A stretch of 64,000 nt of DNA from JAJRPT01 sp965661945 (GCA_965661945.1 CBFIFP010000001.1:248001-312000), one strand, 5' to 3'. Positions 45,612 to 54,710 are shown, counted from the stretch's first letter. A program made the numbers and translations. The notes: a model not told the origin generated them from the sequence alone.

Positions 45612-45619
45612 CAAATATA
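45612..45619 (-). promoter_or_regulatory. -7 box of the secreted glycosidase-like gene
   Basis: The complement reads TATATTTG, matching TAnnTTTG. Predicted leader about 28 bases before ATG 45580. No -33 TTG at the ideal distance was found. Confidence 0.4.
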
Positions 45620-45784
45620 AAAAATAATTATTATTTTTGTATAAGTAAAAATCTTGTAAATAAAATTCAAAAAAGTTATATTTCAATTAAAAAGTTAATT
45701 TTCTGTTAATCTGTAACTTTTTCCTTGTTTGATGTGTCTTTGATTAGAATATTTACAAATATAAAATAGGTGTTACTTTCGCTT

Positions 45785-46471
45785 TTAGTATTTAATTCTG
45801 GAAGTTTTAAATATCCATCTAATTATTGATAACAATAAAAATAAAGCATAGAGTGAAACTACTGAAAACAAATAAGGCAAATGCAAATCTTTTGTAGAAT
45901 ACTTAAAGACCATATCCTTTTTGTATTGCAATTTTTCAATAACATTATCAGCATTTGCATTTTCTTTGTCTATAATATCATAAGTATTAAAAATATCTTC
46001 ATTATTAATTACTTCTTTATAATATTCTGAATTACTATTAGTTAATAAAGAGTTTTCAATTTTGATAATTTCATCTTTATAAATAAAATATTTTTGTTTA
46101 ACTAAGAAAAAATATATTAATATTGGTGTTACTATTAAACCTAATAAAAATGAAAATAAAATGTACTTCATCTGTTTTGCAAACCGAATAGTCATTTTCT
46201 GTAAAAAAGTTTTTTTAAATGGATTTCGTTCTTTATTTTTAGACATATTCAAATTTATGTTAATGTCTTTATTTATATTATTTAAAGTTGGAATTGGTGG
46301 TGGAGTTGATTCAGAATTATTAAATTCTGGTACATCCACGAGCTTCGTCCAATTGGATAAACCATTCCTCCAAATCAAAGTGTCTTCATTTAAATCAAAA
46401 TTAAACAACTCTTCTTTACTAAATGGTCCGTGTTTTTCATTCTTATAAGTTAAATAATATATTTTTTCCAT
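45785..46471 (-). CDS. GYF_2-domain membrane protein
   Basis: A 228-residue protein. Residues 1-50 are a GYF_2 domain (YYLTYKNEKHGPFSKEELFNF and LIWRNGLSNWTKL, as pieces), a small peptide-binding module often found at the N-terminus of bacterial membrane proteins. A proline-rich and Asn-rich linker follows. Two hydrophobic helices lie at about 106-128 and 196-220, with about 65 residues of charged, probably extracytoplasmic sequence between them. The function is unknown. It stands alone between ispG and the glycosidase-like gene. Confidence 0.75.
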   Translation of the reverse strand: MEKIYYLTYKNEKHGPFSKEELFNFDLNEDTLIWRNGLSNWTKLVDVPEFNNSESTPPPIPTLNNINKDININLNMSKNKERNPFKKTFLQKMTIRFAKQMKYILFSFLLGLIVTPILIYFFLVKQKYFIYKDEIIKIENSLLTNSNSEYYKEVINNEDIFNTYDIIDKENANADNVIEKLQYKKDMVFKYSTKDLHLPYLFSVVSLYALFLLLSIIRWIFKTSRIKY

Positions 46472-46497
46472 ATCAAAACAATTATACTAAAATTATA

Positions 46498-46521
46498 AAA
46501 AAGAGGTGTTCCCACCTCTTT
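46498..46521 (-). terminator. Terminator after ispG
   Basis: On the minus strand AAAGAGGTG, GGAA loop, CACCTCTTT followed by more T. It lies seven bases past the ispG stop. Confidence 0.85.
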
Positions 46522-46527
46522 CTTTAC

Positions 46528-47673
46528 TCAATTCTCAGGTTCAAATTTCATTATTTCTTCGTATAAGCGGTCAACTATTTCTTCTTCTTTTACGTGTCCT
46601 ATGGCTTGACCTTTCATAAATAACAAGCCCTTACCTTTTGATGCTGCGATTCCTATGTCTGCATCGGCTGCTTCGCCAGGACCATTTACTGCACAACCTA
46701 AGATTGATACTTTAACTGGTTTTTGAATGTCTTTTGTTCTTTCTTCAAGTTCATTCACAATTTTAAATAAATCAACGTCCAATCTTCCACATGTTGGACA
46801 AGAAATAATCTCAACGGTACGTTGTTTCAAATCTAATGATTTGAGAATTTCTTTACCAACTTCAACTTCTCTTTCTGGTTCGTCAGTTAGTGATACTCTA
46901 ATTGTATCACCGATACCTTCTGCAAGTAATGTTCCGATACCAACGGCAGATTTGATGATCCCCATTTTAGGAATACCAGCTTCGGTAACTCCAAGGTGAA
47001 GAGGAATATCTGTTCTTTGAGCGAATAATCTATATGCAGAAATCATTAGCGGCACTGAGGTAGATTTAACAGAAACAACAATATCATCAAAGTTATAATC
47101 TTTAGCTATAGCAACGTGTCGCATTGCAGATTCAAATAATGCCTCATCTGTTGGGTAGCCATATTTATCAAGTAAATCTTTTTCTAATGAACCGGAATTT
47201 ACCCCTATTCTTATAGGAACTTCATATTCTTTTGCTTTATCTAAAACTTTTTTAATTCTTTCATGCTTACCAATATTACCTGGGTTAAGTCGGACTTTAG
47301 CAACTCCAGCTTCTATTGATTTTAATGCAAATATGTAGTTGAAATGTATGTCTGCACAAATTGGAGTTTTAACTTGCTTTACTATTTCACCAATCGCTTC
47401 GGCTGCTTCTTTTGTATTAACTGTAACTCTAACAATATCAACGCCTGCTTCTTCGCAACGTTTGATTTGAGCAACAGTTGCTTTTACATCTGCAGTTTTA
47501 GTTTTGGTCATAGTTTGCACAGTAATTGGCGAATCACCACCAACCCAAATACCTCCTACATTTACTTTTCTTGTTTTTCTTCTTGGATAAAGTACCTGAG
47601 AAGGAGCATCTTTTCTTGATTCAGACACTGTCTTCAATTCAATTATTTTTCCGTTTTCATTAGTTTCAGACAT
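46528..47673 (-). CDS. ispG: 4-hydroxy-3-methylbut-2-enyl diphosphate synthase
   Basis: A 381-residue [4Fe-4S] enzyme of the non-mevalonate (MEP) isoprenoid pathway. It starts with RRKTRKVNVGGIWVGGDSPITVQTMT (in part), has the TIM-barrel segments VRVTVNTKEAAEAI and VRLNPGNIG, and the cluster ligands SCPTCGRL and ILGCAVNGPGEA. Glu and Asp residues near the end match the family. This is the shorter bacterial form; many Bacteroidota have a longer version of about 600 residues with an insert. It supplies precursors for UppS, encoded at 4603-5442. The start is five bases downstream of the rhomboid gene. Confidence 0.96.
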   Translation of the reverse strand: MSETNENGKIIELKTVSESRKDAPSQVLYPRRKTRKVNVGGIWVGGDSPITVQTMTKTKTADVKATVAQIKRCEEAGVDIVRVTVNTKEAAEAIGEIVKQVKTPICADIHFNYIFALKSIEAGVAKVRLNPGNIGKHERIKKVLDKAKEYEVPIRIGVNSGSLEKDLLDKYGYPTDEALFESAMRHVAIAKDYNFDDIVVSVKSTSVPLMISAYRLFAQRTDIPLHLGVTEAGIPKMGIIKSAVGIGTLLAEGIGDTIRVSLTDEPEREVEVGKEILKSLDLKQRTVEIISCPTCGRLDVDLFKIVNELEERTKDIQKPVKVSILGCAVNGPGEAADADIGIAASKGKGLLFMKGQAIGHVKEEEIVDRLYEEIMKFEPEN

Positions 47674-47677
47674 AGAT

Positions 47678-48640
47678 TTATAACCTTTTACTTAATTCAT
47701 TTAAAATAAATTTTTCTTTATCAGTTAAATTTTGATAACCTGACGCAGATATTTTGTCAAGTATATCGTCAATTGTATTTTGAGTAATTTCTTCACCATC
47801 AATCACATAAGATTTTGAATATGTGGTTTTAGTTTGAGTAGGACTTGGGGCTGAAGATTTTGATGAAGTTCTCCACATAGTTTGAGAAGTTTGCGAATAA
47901 ATATTAGCGTTTCCTTTGTAAGCATTTGATTTTGATAAATTTGTGTTCATCATTTTTGATATACTAGTCCAAAGTTTATCAAATGCTTCATATATTTTGA
48001 ATTGATCGCCATATTTTAACAATAAAAATCCAGTTGCTGCCCCCCCCAAGTGAGCAAAATGTGCTATTCCTGAGTTAGTAGAAAATAAACCAGATAGCAA
48101 TTCAATTCCGGCAAAAATCATTACAAAGTATTTTGCGGAAATTGGTATGAACAGCGGAAACATAAATATTTTTCTATCAGGGAATGTCATTCCAAAGCCA
48201 AGTAAAATTCCGTAAACTGCTCCAGATGCACCAACAGTAGGGGCATCACTTATAAAAATTTGCAATAAACCTGCTCCTATACCACTCAGTAAATAAAAAG
48301 TTAAAAAGCGACTACTCCCCCATCTTTGTTCGAGTTCTATTCCAAACATCCAAAGCGCAAACATATTAAAAAATAGGTGGAAAAAGCCGCCATGTAAAAA
48401 TTGATAAGTTAATAATTGCCAAGGATAAAAATTAGAATCTCCGAACATTATAGAATCGCTTGCAGGATTTAAAGCAAGCCACTCCATTATCATATATCTA
48501 ACTGAAGTATCTCCAATTACAACTCCATCAAAAAGCATCTGAAATAAAAACACACCAACGTTTACCATCAAAAGTGCTTTTATTACAGGTGGAAACATTC
48601 CAAAACTACCTTGCTGTCTATGATATTCAAATTTACTCAT
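47678..48640 (-). CDS. Rhomboid-family intramembrane serine protease
   Basis: A 320-residue membrane protein with about six helices. Marks in order are LTYQFLHGGFFHLFFNMFALWMFG (in part), the catalytic Ser S139 in VGASGAVYG and the catalytic His H197 in HFAHLGGAATG, giving the Ser-His dyad that cuts helices within the membrane. The last 100 residues form a hydrophilic Ser/Thr/Lys-rich tail with a conserved-looking end (LTDKEKFILNELSKRL). The substrate is unknown. It is probably co-transcribed with ispG. Confidence 0.92.
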   Translation of the reverse strand: MSKFEYHRQQGSFGMFPPVIKALLMVNVGVFLFQMLFDGVVIGDTSVRYMIMEWLALNPASDSIMFGDSNFYPWQLLTYQFLHGGFFHLFFNMFALWMFGIELEQRWGSSRFLTFYLLSGIGAGLLQIFISDAPTVGASGAVYGILLGFGMTFPDRKIFMFPLFIPISAKYFVMIFAGIELLSGLFSTNSGIAHFAHLGGAATGFLLLKYGDQFKIYEAFDKLWTSISKMMNTNLSKSNAYKGNANIYSQTSQTMWRTSSKSSAPSPTQTKTTYSKSYVIDGEEITQNTIDDILDKISASGYQNLTDKEKFILNELSKRL

Positions 48641-49371
48641 TTAATCTCTGTTTTTCTATATTACTTCTATTGACGAAATGAAATAAAATTTAATTTAAAA
48701 ATTTGTAAAATTAAAAATTTTTTGAAATTATACGAAATAGTCTTCATCAATAAATATAAATCAAATACGAACCCATCAAGTTTAAACATCTATAAAAAAC
48801 AAAATAAAACGTTTCTTCCCAAACAATAACATATTCAAAACCTTACAGAGGTTTCAAACCCTTCGGAAGTTTAAAATAAAAGGTCATTGAGCAAAGTCGA
48901 ATTGACAACCAAATCTATCCAGTCATATTTAGCGCTACGAAATATCTCCTAGACATAGCAACAAAAAACAATTTCTCTCAATATGTAAAAATCTGTGATT
49001 CTAAAAAATAAATTTGCATATAAAATAATTATGTATTAATTTGTAAACTCTGATTTCGCAAAAAATAAAAACATTTTAGAAAAAATGCGACGTTGAAATG
49101 CAAGCACAAACACAATATATCTCCCTAACTTCTTATATATATATATAACGATATATTTGTGCGTAACAACTAATCTAACTTGTGTAAATCCAACGGGAAA
49201 AGAAGAATATGACGATGAAATTAACTCTACAAATAAAGCAACTTGGGACTTATATAATTTATTAAAACAAAAATTTCGGCGTTAATCTATCGCTTAAGCA
49301 AGTTACTTTTTTTCAGCAAAAAGAGCTAGAATTAACTAACGAATGTTTAATAAAAATTAAGGAAACAAAGT
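48641..49371. other. Gene-poor gap of about 730 bases with decayed sequence
   Basis: No complete gene is seen between the rhomboid gene and the Cys-rich protein. It contains a small palindrome AAACCCTTCGGAAGTTT (48856-48872), a degenerate TGAGCAAAGTCGAA motif (48888-48901), a TA-dinucleotide run near 49133-49147 and the open 3' end of a possible lost gene at 49097-49285. This looks like the decaying edge of an accessory region. Confidence 0.6.
49097..49285 (+). pseudogene. Possible 3' remnant of a lost gene
   Basis: Open frame of 62 codons without an ATG near its start. The last 40 residues (CVNPTGKEEYDDEINS, NKATWDLYNLLKQKF) have a normal protein-like composition, while the first 20 are a TA-repeat translation. 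I recognise no family. It could be noise in AT-rich DNA. Confidence 0.3.
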
Positions 49372-50028
49372 ATGAATAAGTTTTTCATAACTTTAATTTT
49401 CACTCTCACATTTTTAATTATGTCTAATGTAGAAAGTATGGGGCAAAGTTGTGATTGCCCAGATTCAACATTATATACGAAAACAACACAGGTAATTCAA
49501 TATAATACAAATTGTTATGTTATAGTTGAATTTTGTTATTTCTGTAGCCCAACCACTTTGGAACGTTCAATCTATATTTGCAATGTTATAATACCTTGGA
49601 ATCAAGGTAGTTGTAATTGGGATGGTGTTGATATAGGAAGTCAAGTTTTTTGGGAAACAATATATGAGAATTTAATTTTAAAATTACCTTCATTAAGTGA
49701 ATGCGATGATTATGAACCATGTGATGAATTTCCATGCGATTCTCCCTTTCCAAATAAAGTAGTGGAAATTAAAAAAGCATCATGTTTTAGAAGAATTTTA
49801 AATCCAATATTGATGCAAACTGAAATCATTCCATGTCAAACTGAAGCCACTTGTAAAATAGAATATTGTGTTTGTTGGAATGGAACTGATTATACAATTA
49901 ATAAAACTAAAAGTTCGGAAATAGGAACAAGTAACTGTATAAAAAGAGTAATAGGTGTTGGTGGAGGTTTTGCAGACCCACCAAGCCCTAACCCAAGCCC
50001 AAATGCATGTTTTAATCCATGCTACTAA
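49372..50028 (+). CDS. Secreted cysteine-rich protein of unknown function
   Basis: A 218-residue protein with a signal peptide (about 1-25, ending MGQS). The mature part has about 24 Cys, many in pairs such as CDCPD, CYFC, EFPCD, CKIEYCVCWNG and ACFNPCY. It also has a Pro/Asn-rich end (DPPSPNPSPN). Such a high Cys content suggests disulfide-stabilised or metal-binding structure outside the cytosol. No known domain is recognised and there is no T9SS sorting domain. A ribosome binding site AAGGAAA precedes the ATG. It is followed by a hairpin and then the large propeller gene. Confidence 0.78.
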   Translation: MNKFFITLIFTLTFLIMSNVESMGQSCDCPDSTLYTKTTQVIQYNTNCYVIVEFCYFCSPTTLERSIYICNVIIPWNQGSCNWDGVDIGSQVFWETIYENLILKLPSLSECDDYEPCDEFPCDSPFPNKVVEIKKASCFRRILNPILMQTEIIPCQTEATCKIEYCVCWNGTDYTINKTKSSEIGTSNCIKRVIGVGGGFADPPSPNPSPNACFNPCY

Positions 50029-50040
50029 CATTATTAAATA

Positions 50041-50073
50041 ATACCAACAAGTTTACATTATTCTTGTTGGTAT
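50041..50073 (+). terminator. Hairpin after the Cys-rich protein gene
   Basis: ATACCAACAAG (50041-50051) pairs perfectly with CTTGTTGGTAT (50063-50073). Only a weak T run follows, so it may be an attenuator or RNA stability element. Its core is shared with the hairpin at 52490-52523. Confidence 0.6.
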
Positions 50074-50104
50074 TAATTTGTTTATCAATGAAAAGGATAT
50101 CAAG

Positions 50105-52483
50105 ATGAAAAAAATATTACTTCTAAAATTAATCTTATTTATTTCATTATTTTCAAAGGAGTTCAATGATTATATTCATAACAATTATTATTGTGTAACA
50201 AATGAAATATTAAAAACAATTATTTTACAAGATGATGAATATATTTTTTATGGTGATTATGGTGGAGTTTTAAGAACTTATGATGGGGGTGATACTTGGC
50301 ATCAAGAATTTATAGGAACACATCATTTTATAAATGATATGATTTATGTAAATAATATACTCTATGGAGTAACTTCAGGAGGTGAATTGTTAATTTCTAA
50401 AGATAAAGGATTTTCTTGGAAAATTAGTTTAATAAAAAATACTAATTTATCAAAAATTGTAAAAATTGAAGAATTTTTAATTACAGTATCAAATTCTAAT
50501 GAATTGTTGATATCGAATGATAATGGAAAATCATTTTCAACTATTTATTCATTATCTGACAAAACAATTAGTGAATTATTCATATTTAAAGAAAGTTTAT
50601 TGATTAAAGTAATAGAAGAAAATGAAGAAAATAAAGAAAATAAAAACTTATTATATAAAAGTAGTGATTATGGTAAGAATTGGGAAAAAGTTGAATTACC
50701 AAATCAAAAATATGAAAATAAATTTAATGTTAGATTTAGTGGTGATAGGGTTGTCTTATTTAATGACGAAACTTTTGCAGAGATAAAAGATAATTTTTCA
50801 TTTGATTTTTACGATGTAAAAGAAAAGCTTATATTTGACTTAGCGTTTAATGATGATAATTTTTATTTGGTTAATTACCATGGTGACTCTTTAACATTTT
50901 TTATAAATCATTATTCACAAAAAGAAAGAAAAATAACTTCTAAATATGTACATAATAAGTTGGGGCTAACTCCTTCCCAATATATAATTAATAACACTTG
51001 TTCAGATTCTAAACACCTAATAATAACAACAAATCAAAAAACAATAATTAAATTCGAAAATAAAGGTAGTTCACCCAATATTTTAAGTAGTTATGTCAGA
51101 AATCAATCTGATACACCTTACTTTTTACATTCTGATTTTTGGTATTTTTCAAGTGATTTGAAAAACAATGGGATAGGTGGTAATTTTATTATTTCAAAAA
51201 ATAAAGGAAAAACGTTCAATTTTTCTAACCATTTTTTTTATGATACAACACGAACACTTTGTGAAAACAACAATGCTTTCCCAACAAATTTAGTATTTGA
51301 TGAAGATAACAATTTATTTTTTTCATTAAGATTTTCTGACCTTTGTGTTGCAACCTACTATCCTTATACATCTTATAAATCTAATTTAGATATAAATTTT
51401 ATTGAACCATTTGTTGAATACTCTGAAATAGGACCAGGCGATAGGAAAAAAATAATAACTAAGAAAGAAAACAATTTTATTGCTTATTATTTACATGAAA
51501 GAGACAATAAAATATTTTTTTTCGAATTAAATGAAAATATTCAAACTACAAAAATTTCAGAACTTGATTCTATTAATTATTCAAATGCAGACATGTTTTT
51601 ATCTTTCTTTTTTGAAGGCAATGATATTTATATGATTGGCTTAAATTCGATTCCTTCAAATCATATTTTTATATATAAAACACAAGATTTTTTTAAGAGT
51701 TGGGATATTGTATTAAAACATAATATAAGTATTTATGAATCTCCTAACGGTTTTTTTAAAAGTAAAAACGGTAAATATTATTTGATGCTTTCAGATGCTT
51801 TGGCTTCGTTCAAATTTTTAGAAATTGATTTAAATTCAAAAGATGTGAAAACTATTAATTATCAAGAAAATGATAATGAGTCAAATGGTTCACAATTAGT
51901 AGGTAATAATACAAGTAAGAAATTCATATATAAAAGTAATGAATTTTTAGAAGATATGACTTTTTTACACACAACTAGAACAATTGAAAATCAAAATCAA
52001 GCAATTTTTAAACGAATTATTGCAAAACTATCAGTTTATAAAAATGAAATTATAATTGATACTTTAATTAATCTTTCAGATAATTTTTTTAAATATAAAA
52101 CACAAAAAGATAACTTAACTTTATTTATGTTAAGTACTACAAATAATATTTTTATTCCAATAGAGGACACAACTCTAATTAAATCGGTTGAACGCCAACA
52201 ACCACCTCCAATCTGGACTTACCCACCATACCCAAACCCAGTAAAAGACCGCTTGAAAATGCAGTTTTATTCTGCTATGATGGGCGAAATAGCAAAACTA
52301 AAAGTAGAACTAATCCACATAGGAACAGGGCGAGTATATCATATAGACAAATATGGTTTAAACATTATTGACGATAATTGGGGCGAAATCGAAATAGACA
52401 TAACTGGCTACATCAGAGGCGCATACTTGATTAATTTTAAATTAGGAGATGGGAACAAAAGTGAAGGAATAATTATAGAGTGA
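50105..52483 (+). CDS. Large T9SS-exported beta-propeller protein
   Basis: A 792-residue protein with a signal peptide (about 1-18). The first half has several BNR/sortilin-like repeats: GGVLRTYDGGDTWHQEF, GGELLISKDKGFSWKIS, ELLISNDNGKSFSTI and LLYKSSDYGKNWEKVEL (S/T-x-D-x-G-x-x-W, the Asp-box pattern). Weaker ones occur up to residue 560. The end is a T9SS sorting domain (PPYPNPVKDRLKMQF and YIRGAYLINFKLG). It should be displayed or released at the outer surface; the ligand is unknown. ATG 50105 with an AAAAGGA site upstream is preferred over the TTG at 50078. The AT content is even higher than that of the neighbours, except for the sorting domain, whose codon use looks more like the rest of the genome. 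Confidence 0.82.
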   Translation: MKKILLLKLILFISLFSKEFNDYIHNNYYCVTNEILKTIILQDDEYIFYGDYGGVLRTYDGGDTWHQEFIGTHHFINDMIYVNNILYGVTSGGELLISKDKGFSWKISLIKNTNLSKIVKIEEFLITVSNSNELLISNDNGKSFSTIYSLSDKTISELFIFKESLLIKVIEENEENKENKNLLYKSSDYGKNWEKVELPNQKYENKFNVRFSGDRVVLFNDETFAEIKDNFSFDFYDVKEKLIFDLAFNDDNFYLVNYHGDSLTFFINHYSQKERKITSKYVHNKLGLTPSQYIINNTCSDSKHLIITTNQKTIIKFENKGSSPNILSSYVRNQSDTPYFLHSDFWYFSSDLKNNGIGGNFIISKNKGKTFNFSNHFFYDTTRTLCENNNAFPTNLVFDEDNNLFFSLRFSDLCVATYYPYTSYKSNLDINFIEPFVEYSEIGPGDRKKIITKKENNFIAYYLHERDNKIFFFELNENIQTTKISELDSINYSNADMFLSFFFEGNDIYMIGLNSIPSNHIFIYKTQDFFKSWDIVLKHNISIYESPNGFFKSKNGKYYLMLSDALASFKFLEIDLNSKDVKTINYQENDNESNGSQLVGNNTSKKFIYKSNEFLEDMTFLHTTRTIENQNQAIFKRIIAKLSVYKNEIIIDTLINLSDNFFKYKTQKDNLTLFMLSTTNNIFIPIEDTTLIKSVERQQPPPIWTYPPYPNPVKDRLKMQFYSAMMGEIAKLKVELIHIGTGRVYHIDKYGLNIIDDNWGEIEIDITGYIRGAYLINFKLGDGNKSEGIIIE

Positions 52484-52489
52484 TTTAAA

Positions 52490-52523
52490 CATCAACAAGG
52501 AGTATTACCGATCCTTGTTGATG
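52490..52523 (+). terminator. Hairpin after the T9SS propeller gene
   Basis: CATCAACAAGGA (52490-52501) pairs perfectly with TCCTTGTTGATG (52512-52523). No strong T run follows. The core CAACAAG matches the hairpin at 50041-50073. Confidence 0.65.
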
Positions 52524-52616
52524 ATATTAAAAGATATTTTATGAAAAATATTTTATCAAAGCCATTAAATATTAAATTATAAGATTTTCTCTTCTCCCCA
52601 ACAAATTTATTAAGCA

Positions 52617-52639
52617 TATTTTTGTAATTTTGTACTTTG
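52617..52639 (+). promoter_or_regulatory. Tandem -7 boxes upstream of glyS
   Basis: Three copies of a TAnnTTTG-like element abut: TATTTTTG (52617-52624), TAATTTTG (52625-52632) and TACTTTG (52633-52639, one base short). No -33 TTG is found at 19-21 bases upstream. Predicted leader 28-43 bases. Confidence 0.4.
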
Positions 52640-52670
52640 ATTTTTAAAAAAATGATAATTAGAGAGTAAA

Positions 52671-54080
52671 ATGGGATTAATGGAAGATATAATTTCTCTT
52701 TCTAAAAGGAAGGGATTTGTATTTCAATCAAGTGAAATTTATAGTGGTCTGAATGGTTGTTGGGATTTTGGACCTTTAGGTGTTGAACTTTTGAATAATA
52801 TTAAAAGAGAATGGTGGCAGGCAATGACTTTCCGCGACGATGTTGTGGGTATTGATGCCTCAATCTTAATGCATCCAAGAGTTTGGGACGCTTCCGGACA
52901 CACTAAGCAATTTTCTGACCCAATGATTGACAACAAAGTTTCTAAAAAAAGATTTAGGGCTGATAATCTTATAGAAGAGCATATTCAGAAACTTAGAAAA
53001 AAAGGAAAAACTACCGAGGCAGATACCTTAGAACAGAAATTAGAAAGTATAGAGCAAAATTCTGATTACTACGATATTATAATGGAGGCAGGAATTGCTG
53101 ACGAAGGAAGTACTGAATGGACAGAAGTAAAGAATTTTAATCTGATGTTTAAAACTTTTGTAGGACCTGTGGAGGATTCCTCAGCGGTAGTTTATCTGCG
53201 TCCCGAATCAGCGCAAGGTATTTTTGTGAATTTCAAAAATGTGATGGAATCTGCTCGCCAGAAAGTGCCTTTTGGAATTGCTCAAATTGGCAAAGCATTT
53301 AGAAATGAAATAAATACAAAGAATTTCCTTTTCCGCACTAGAGAATTTGAACAAATGGAAATGCAGTATTTTGTAAAGCCAGGTGAGGAAATGCAATTTT
53401 TTGATGAATGGCAAGCACTTAGATGGGATTGGTATAAAAATCTTGGAATATCAGAAAATAAATTAAAATTAAAAGTACATGAAAAATTAGCACATTATGC
53501 CAATCGTGCAGTAGATATTGAATTTGAATTTCCATTTGGTTTCGGAGAAATTGAAGGAATTCACTCCAGAACAGATTTTGATTTGAAAGCACATCAAGAG
53601 TTTTCAAATAAAAAGATGGAATATGTAGATACAGTCAATCAAGATAGATATGTTCCTTATGTAGTTGAAACTTCTGCTGGGGCAACACGCGGTTTGATGG
53701 CATTCTTATGTGCAGCTTATGAACAAGAAAAAATAGTAGAGAATGAAAAAGAAGAAACTAGAACGGTTCTTCATTTTCATCCGCGCTTAGCACCAACGAA
53801 GGTCGCAATTTTTCCTTTGGTCAATAGAGACAGTCTTCCGGAGATTGCACAAAATATCCACAAAGATTTGCAACGCCATTTTACAACAGAGTATGATGCG
53901 AGCGGTGCTATTGGCAGAAGATATAGAAGACAAGATGAGGTTGGGACTCCGTATTGCGTTACTATTGATGGAGATACGCAAACAGATAATACTATAACTG
54001 TAAGAGAACGCGACTCAATGAAACAAGAAAGAATATCAATTGATAAGTTAAAATTATACTTACTGGAAAAACTTTCATAA
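52671..54080 (+). CDS. glyS: Glycyl-tRNA synthetase, dimeric class II type
   Basis: A 469-residue enzyme that charges tRNA-Gly. Motifs: KRKGFVFQSSEIYSGLNGCWDFGPLG (in part) at the N-terminus, YLRPESAQGIFVNFKN (class II motif 2 region), FRNEINTKNFLFRTREFEQMEMQYF (in part), and GIHSRTDFDLKAHQ and ETSAGATRGLMAFL for motif 3. An anticodon-binding domain follows from about 360 (APTKVAIFPLV, RRYRRQDEVGTPYCVTID). It is the alpha2 type, as in Bacteroidota and eukaryotes, rather than the alpha2beta2 type. It is followed by nuoJ after 87 bases with a promoter between. Confidence 0.97.
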   Translation: MGLMEDIISLSKRKGFVFQSSEIYSGLNGCWDFGPLGVELLNNIKREWWQAMTFRDDVVGIDASILMHPRVWDASGHTKQFSDPMIDNKVSKKRFRADNLIEEHIQKLRKKGKTTEADTLEQKLESIEQNSDYYDIIMEAGIADEGSTEWTEVKNFNLMFKTFVGPVEDSSAVVYLRPESAQGIFVNFKNVMESARQKVPFGIAQIGKAFRNEINTKNFLFRTREFEQMEMQYFVKPGEEMQFFDEWQALRWDWYKNLGISENKLKLKVHEKLAHYANRAVDIEFEFPFGFGEIEGIHSRTDFDLKAHQEFSNKKMEYVDTVNQDRYVPYVVETSAGATRGLMAFLCAAYEQEKIVENEKEETRTVLHFHPRLAPTKVAIFPLVNRDSLPEIAQNIHKDLQRHFTTEYDASGAIGRRYRRQDEVGTPYCVTIDGDTQTDNTITVRERDSMKQERISIDKLKLYLLEKLS

Positions 54081-54108
54081 ATTATTTATCAAAAATTTTG
54101 CAATAAAA

Positions 54109-54139
54109 TTGCAATATGTTCTTTTTTTTACTATTTTTG
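54109..54139 (+). promoter_or_regulatory. Promoter of nuoJK
   Basis: TTG at 54109-54111, 20 bases, TATTTTTG at 54132-54139. Predicted transcription start about 54143, leaving a leader of about 25 bases that holds an AAGG ribosome binding site before the GTG start. Confidence 0.6.
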
Positions 54140-54167
54140 AAAAATTAAAATTAACAAGGTAAAAAAA

Positions 54168-54698
54168 GTGGATTTAACTTTATTATTTTTTATCATTCTC
54201 GGAGTATTTGCTATTATAGGTGCAATAGGTACAATAGCAAGTCAAAACCCAGTTACATCAGCTATGTCTTTAGTGTTACATTTTTTTATGCTTGCAGGAA
54301 TTTATTTAACATTACAGGCACAATTTATAGCAGTATTGCAGATATTGGTCTATGCAGGTGCAATAATGGTATTAGTAATCTTTGTGATAATGCTTCTTAA
54401 CTTAGGAAAGGAGCATCAATTAAAAGAAGAAACAAGTATTAGAAAATATGCAGGTGTTGCGTTTGGAGCTGTTCTAGCTTCTCAAGTTGCTTTATTAATT
54501 ATATTGTCAACTAATAAATTAGAAGGTTTAAAATCGAAATCAGCAGAAATAAGTACAATTGAATCATTAGGTAAAGTTTTGTTTAATGATTTCTTATTTC
54601 AGTTTGAAGCAATTACATTATTATTACTCGTAGCTGTGATGGGAGCATTAATACTTGCAAGAAGAAGAAAAGCACACGAATCATATTCAAATAATTAA
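54168..54698 (+). CDS. nuoJ: NADH-quinone oxidoreductase subunit J
   Basis: A 176-residue membrane subunit of complex I with five hydrophobic helices. It has the NuoJ landmarks NPVTSAMSLVLHFFMLAGIYLTLQAQFIAVLQILVYAGAIMVLVIFVIMLLN (seen as AQFIAVLQI and VYAGAIMVL), an intermediate loop and a C-terminal helix ending LARRRK. The start is GTG at 54168 with AAGG upstream. NuoJ takes part in linking quinone reduction to proton pumping. It is followed by nuoK after 12 bases; no other complex I gene is in the window. Confidence 0.95.
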   Translation: MDLTLLFFIILGVFAIIGAIGTIASQNPVTSAMSLVLHFFMLAGIYLTLQAQFIAVLQILVYAGAIMVLVIFVIMLLNLGKEHQLKEETSIRKYAGVAFGAVLASQVALLIILSTNKLEGLKSKSAEISTIESLGKVLFNDFLFQFEAITLLLLVAVMGALILARRRKAHESYSNN

Positions 54699-54710
54699 TT
54701 AGGAAATAAA

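Noticed and set aside
49133..49147. TA dinucleotide run
   Set aside because: Simple repeat in AT-rich DNA; no sign of function.
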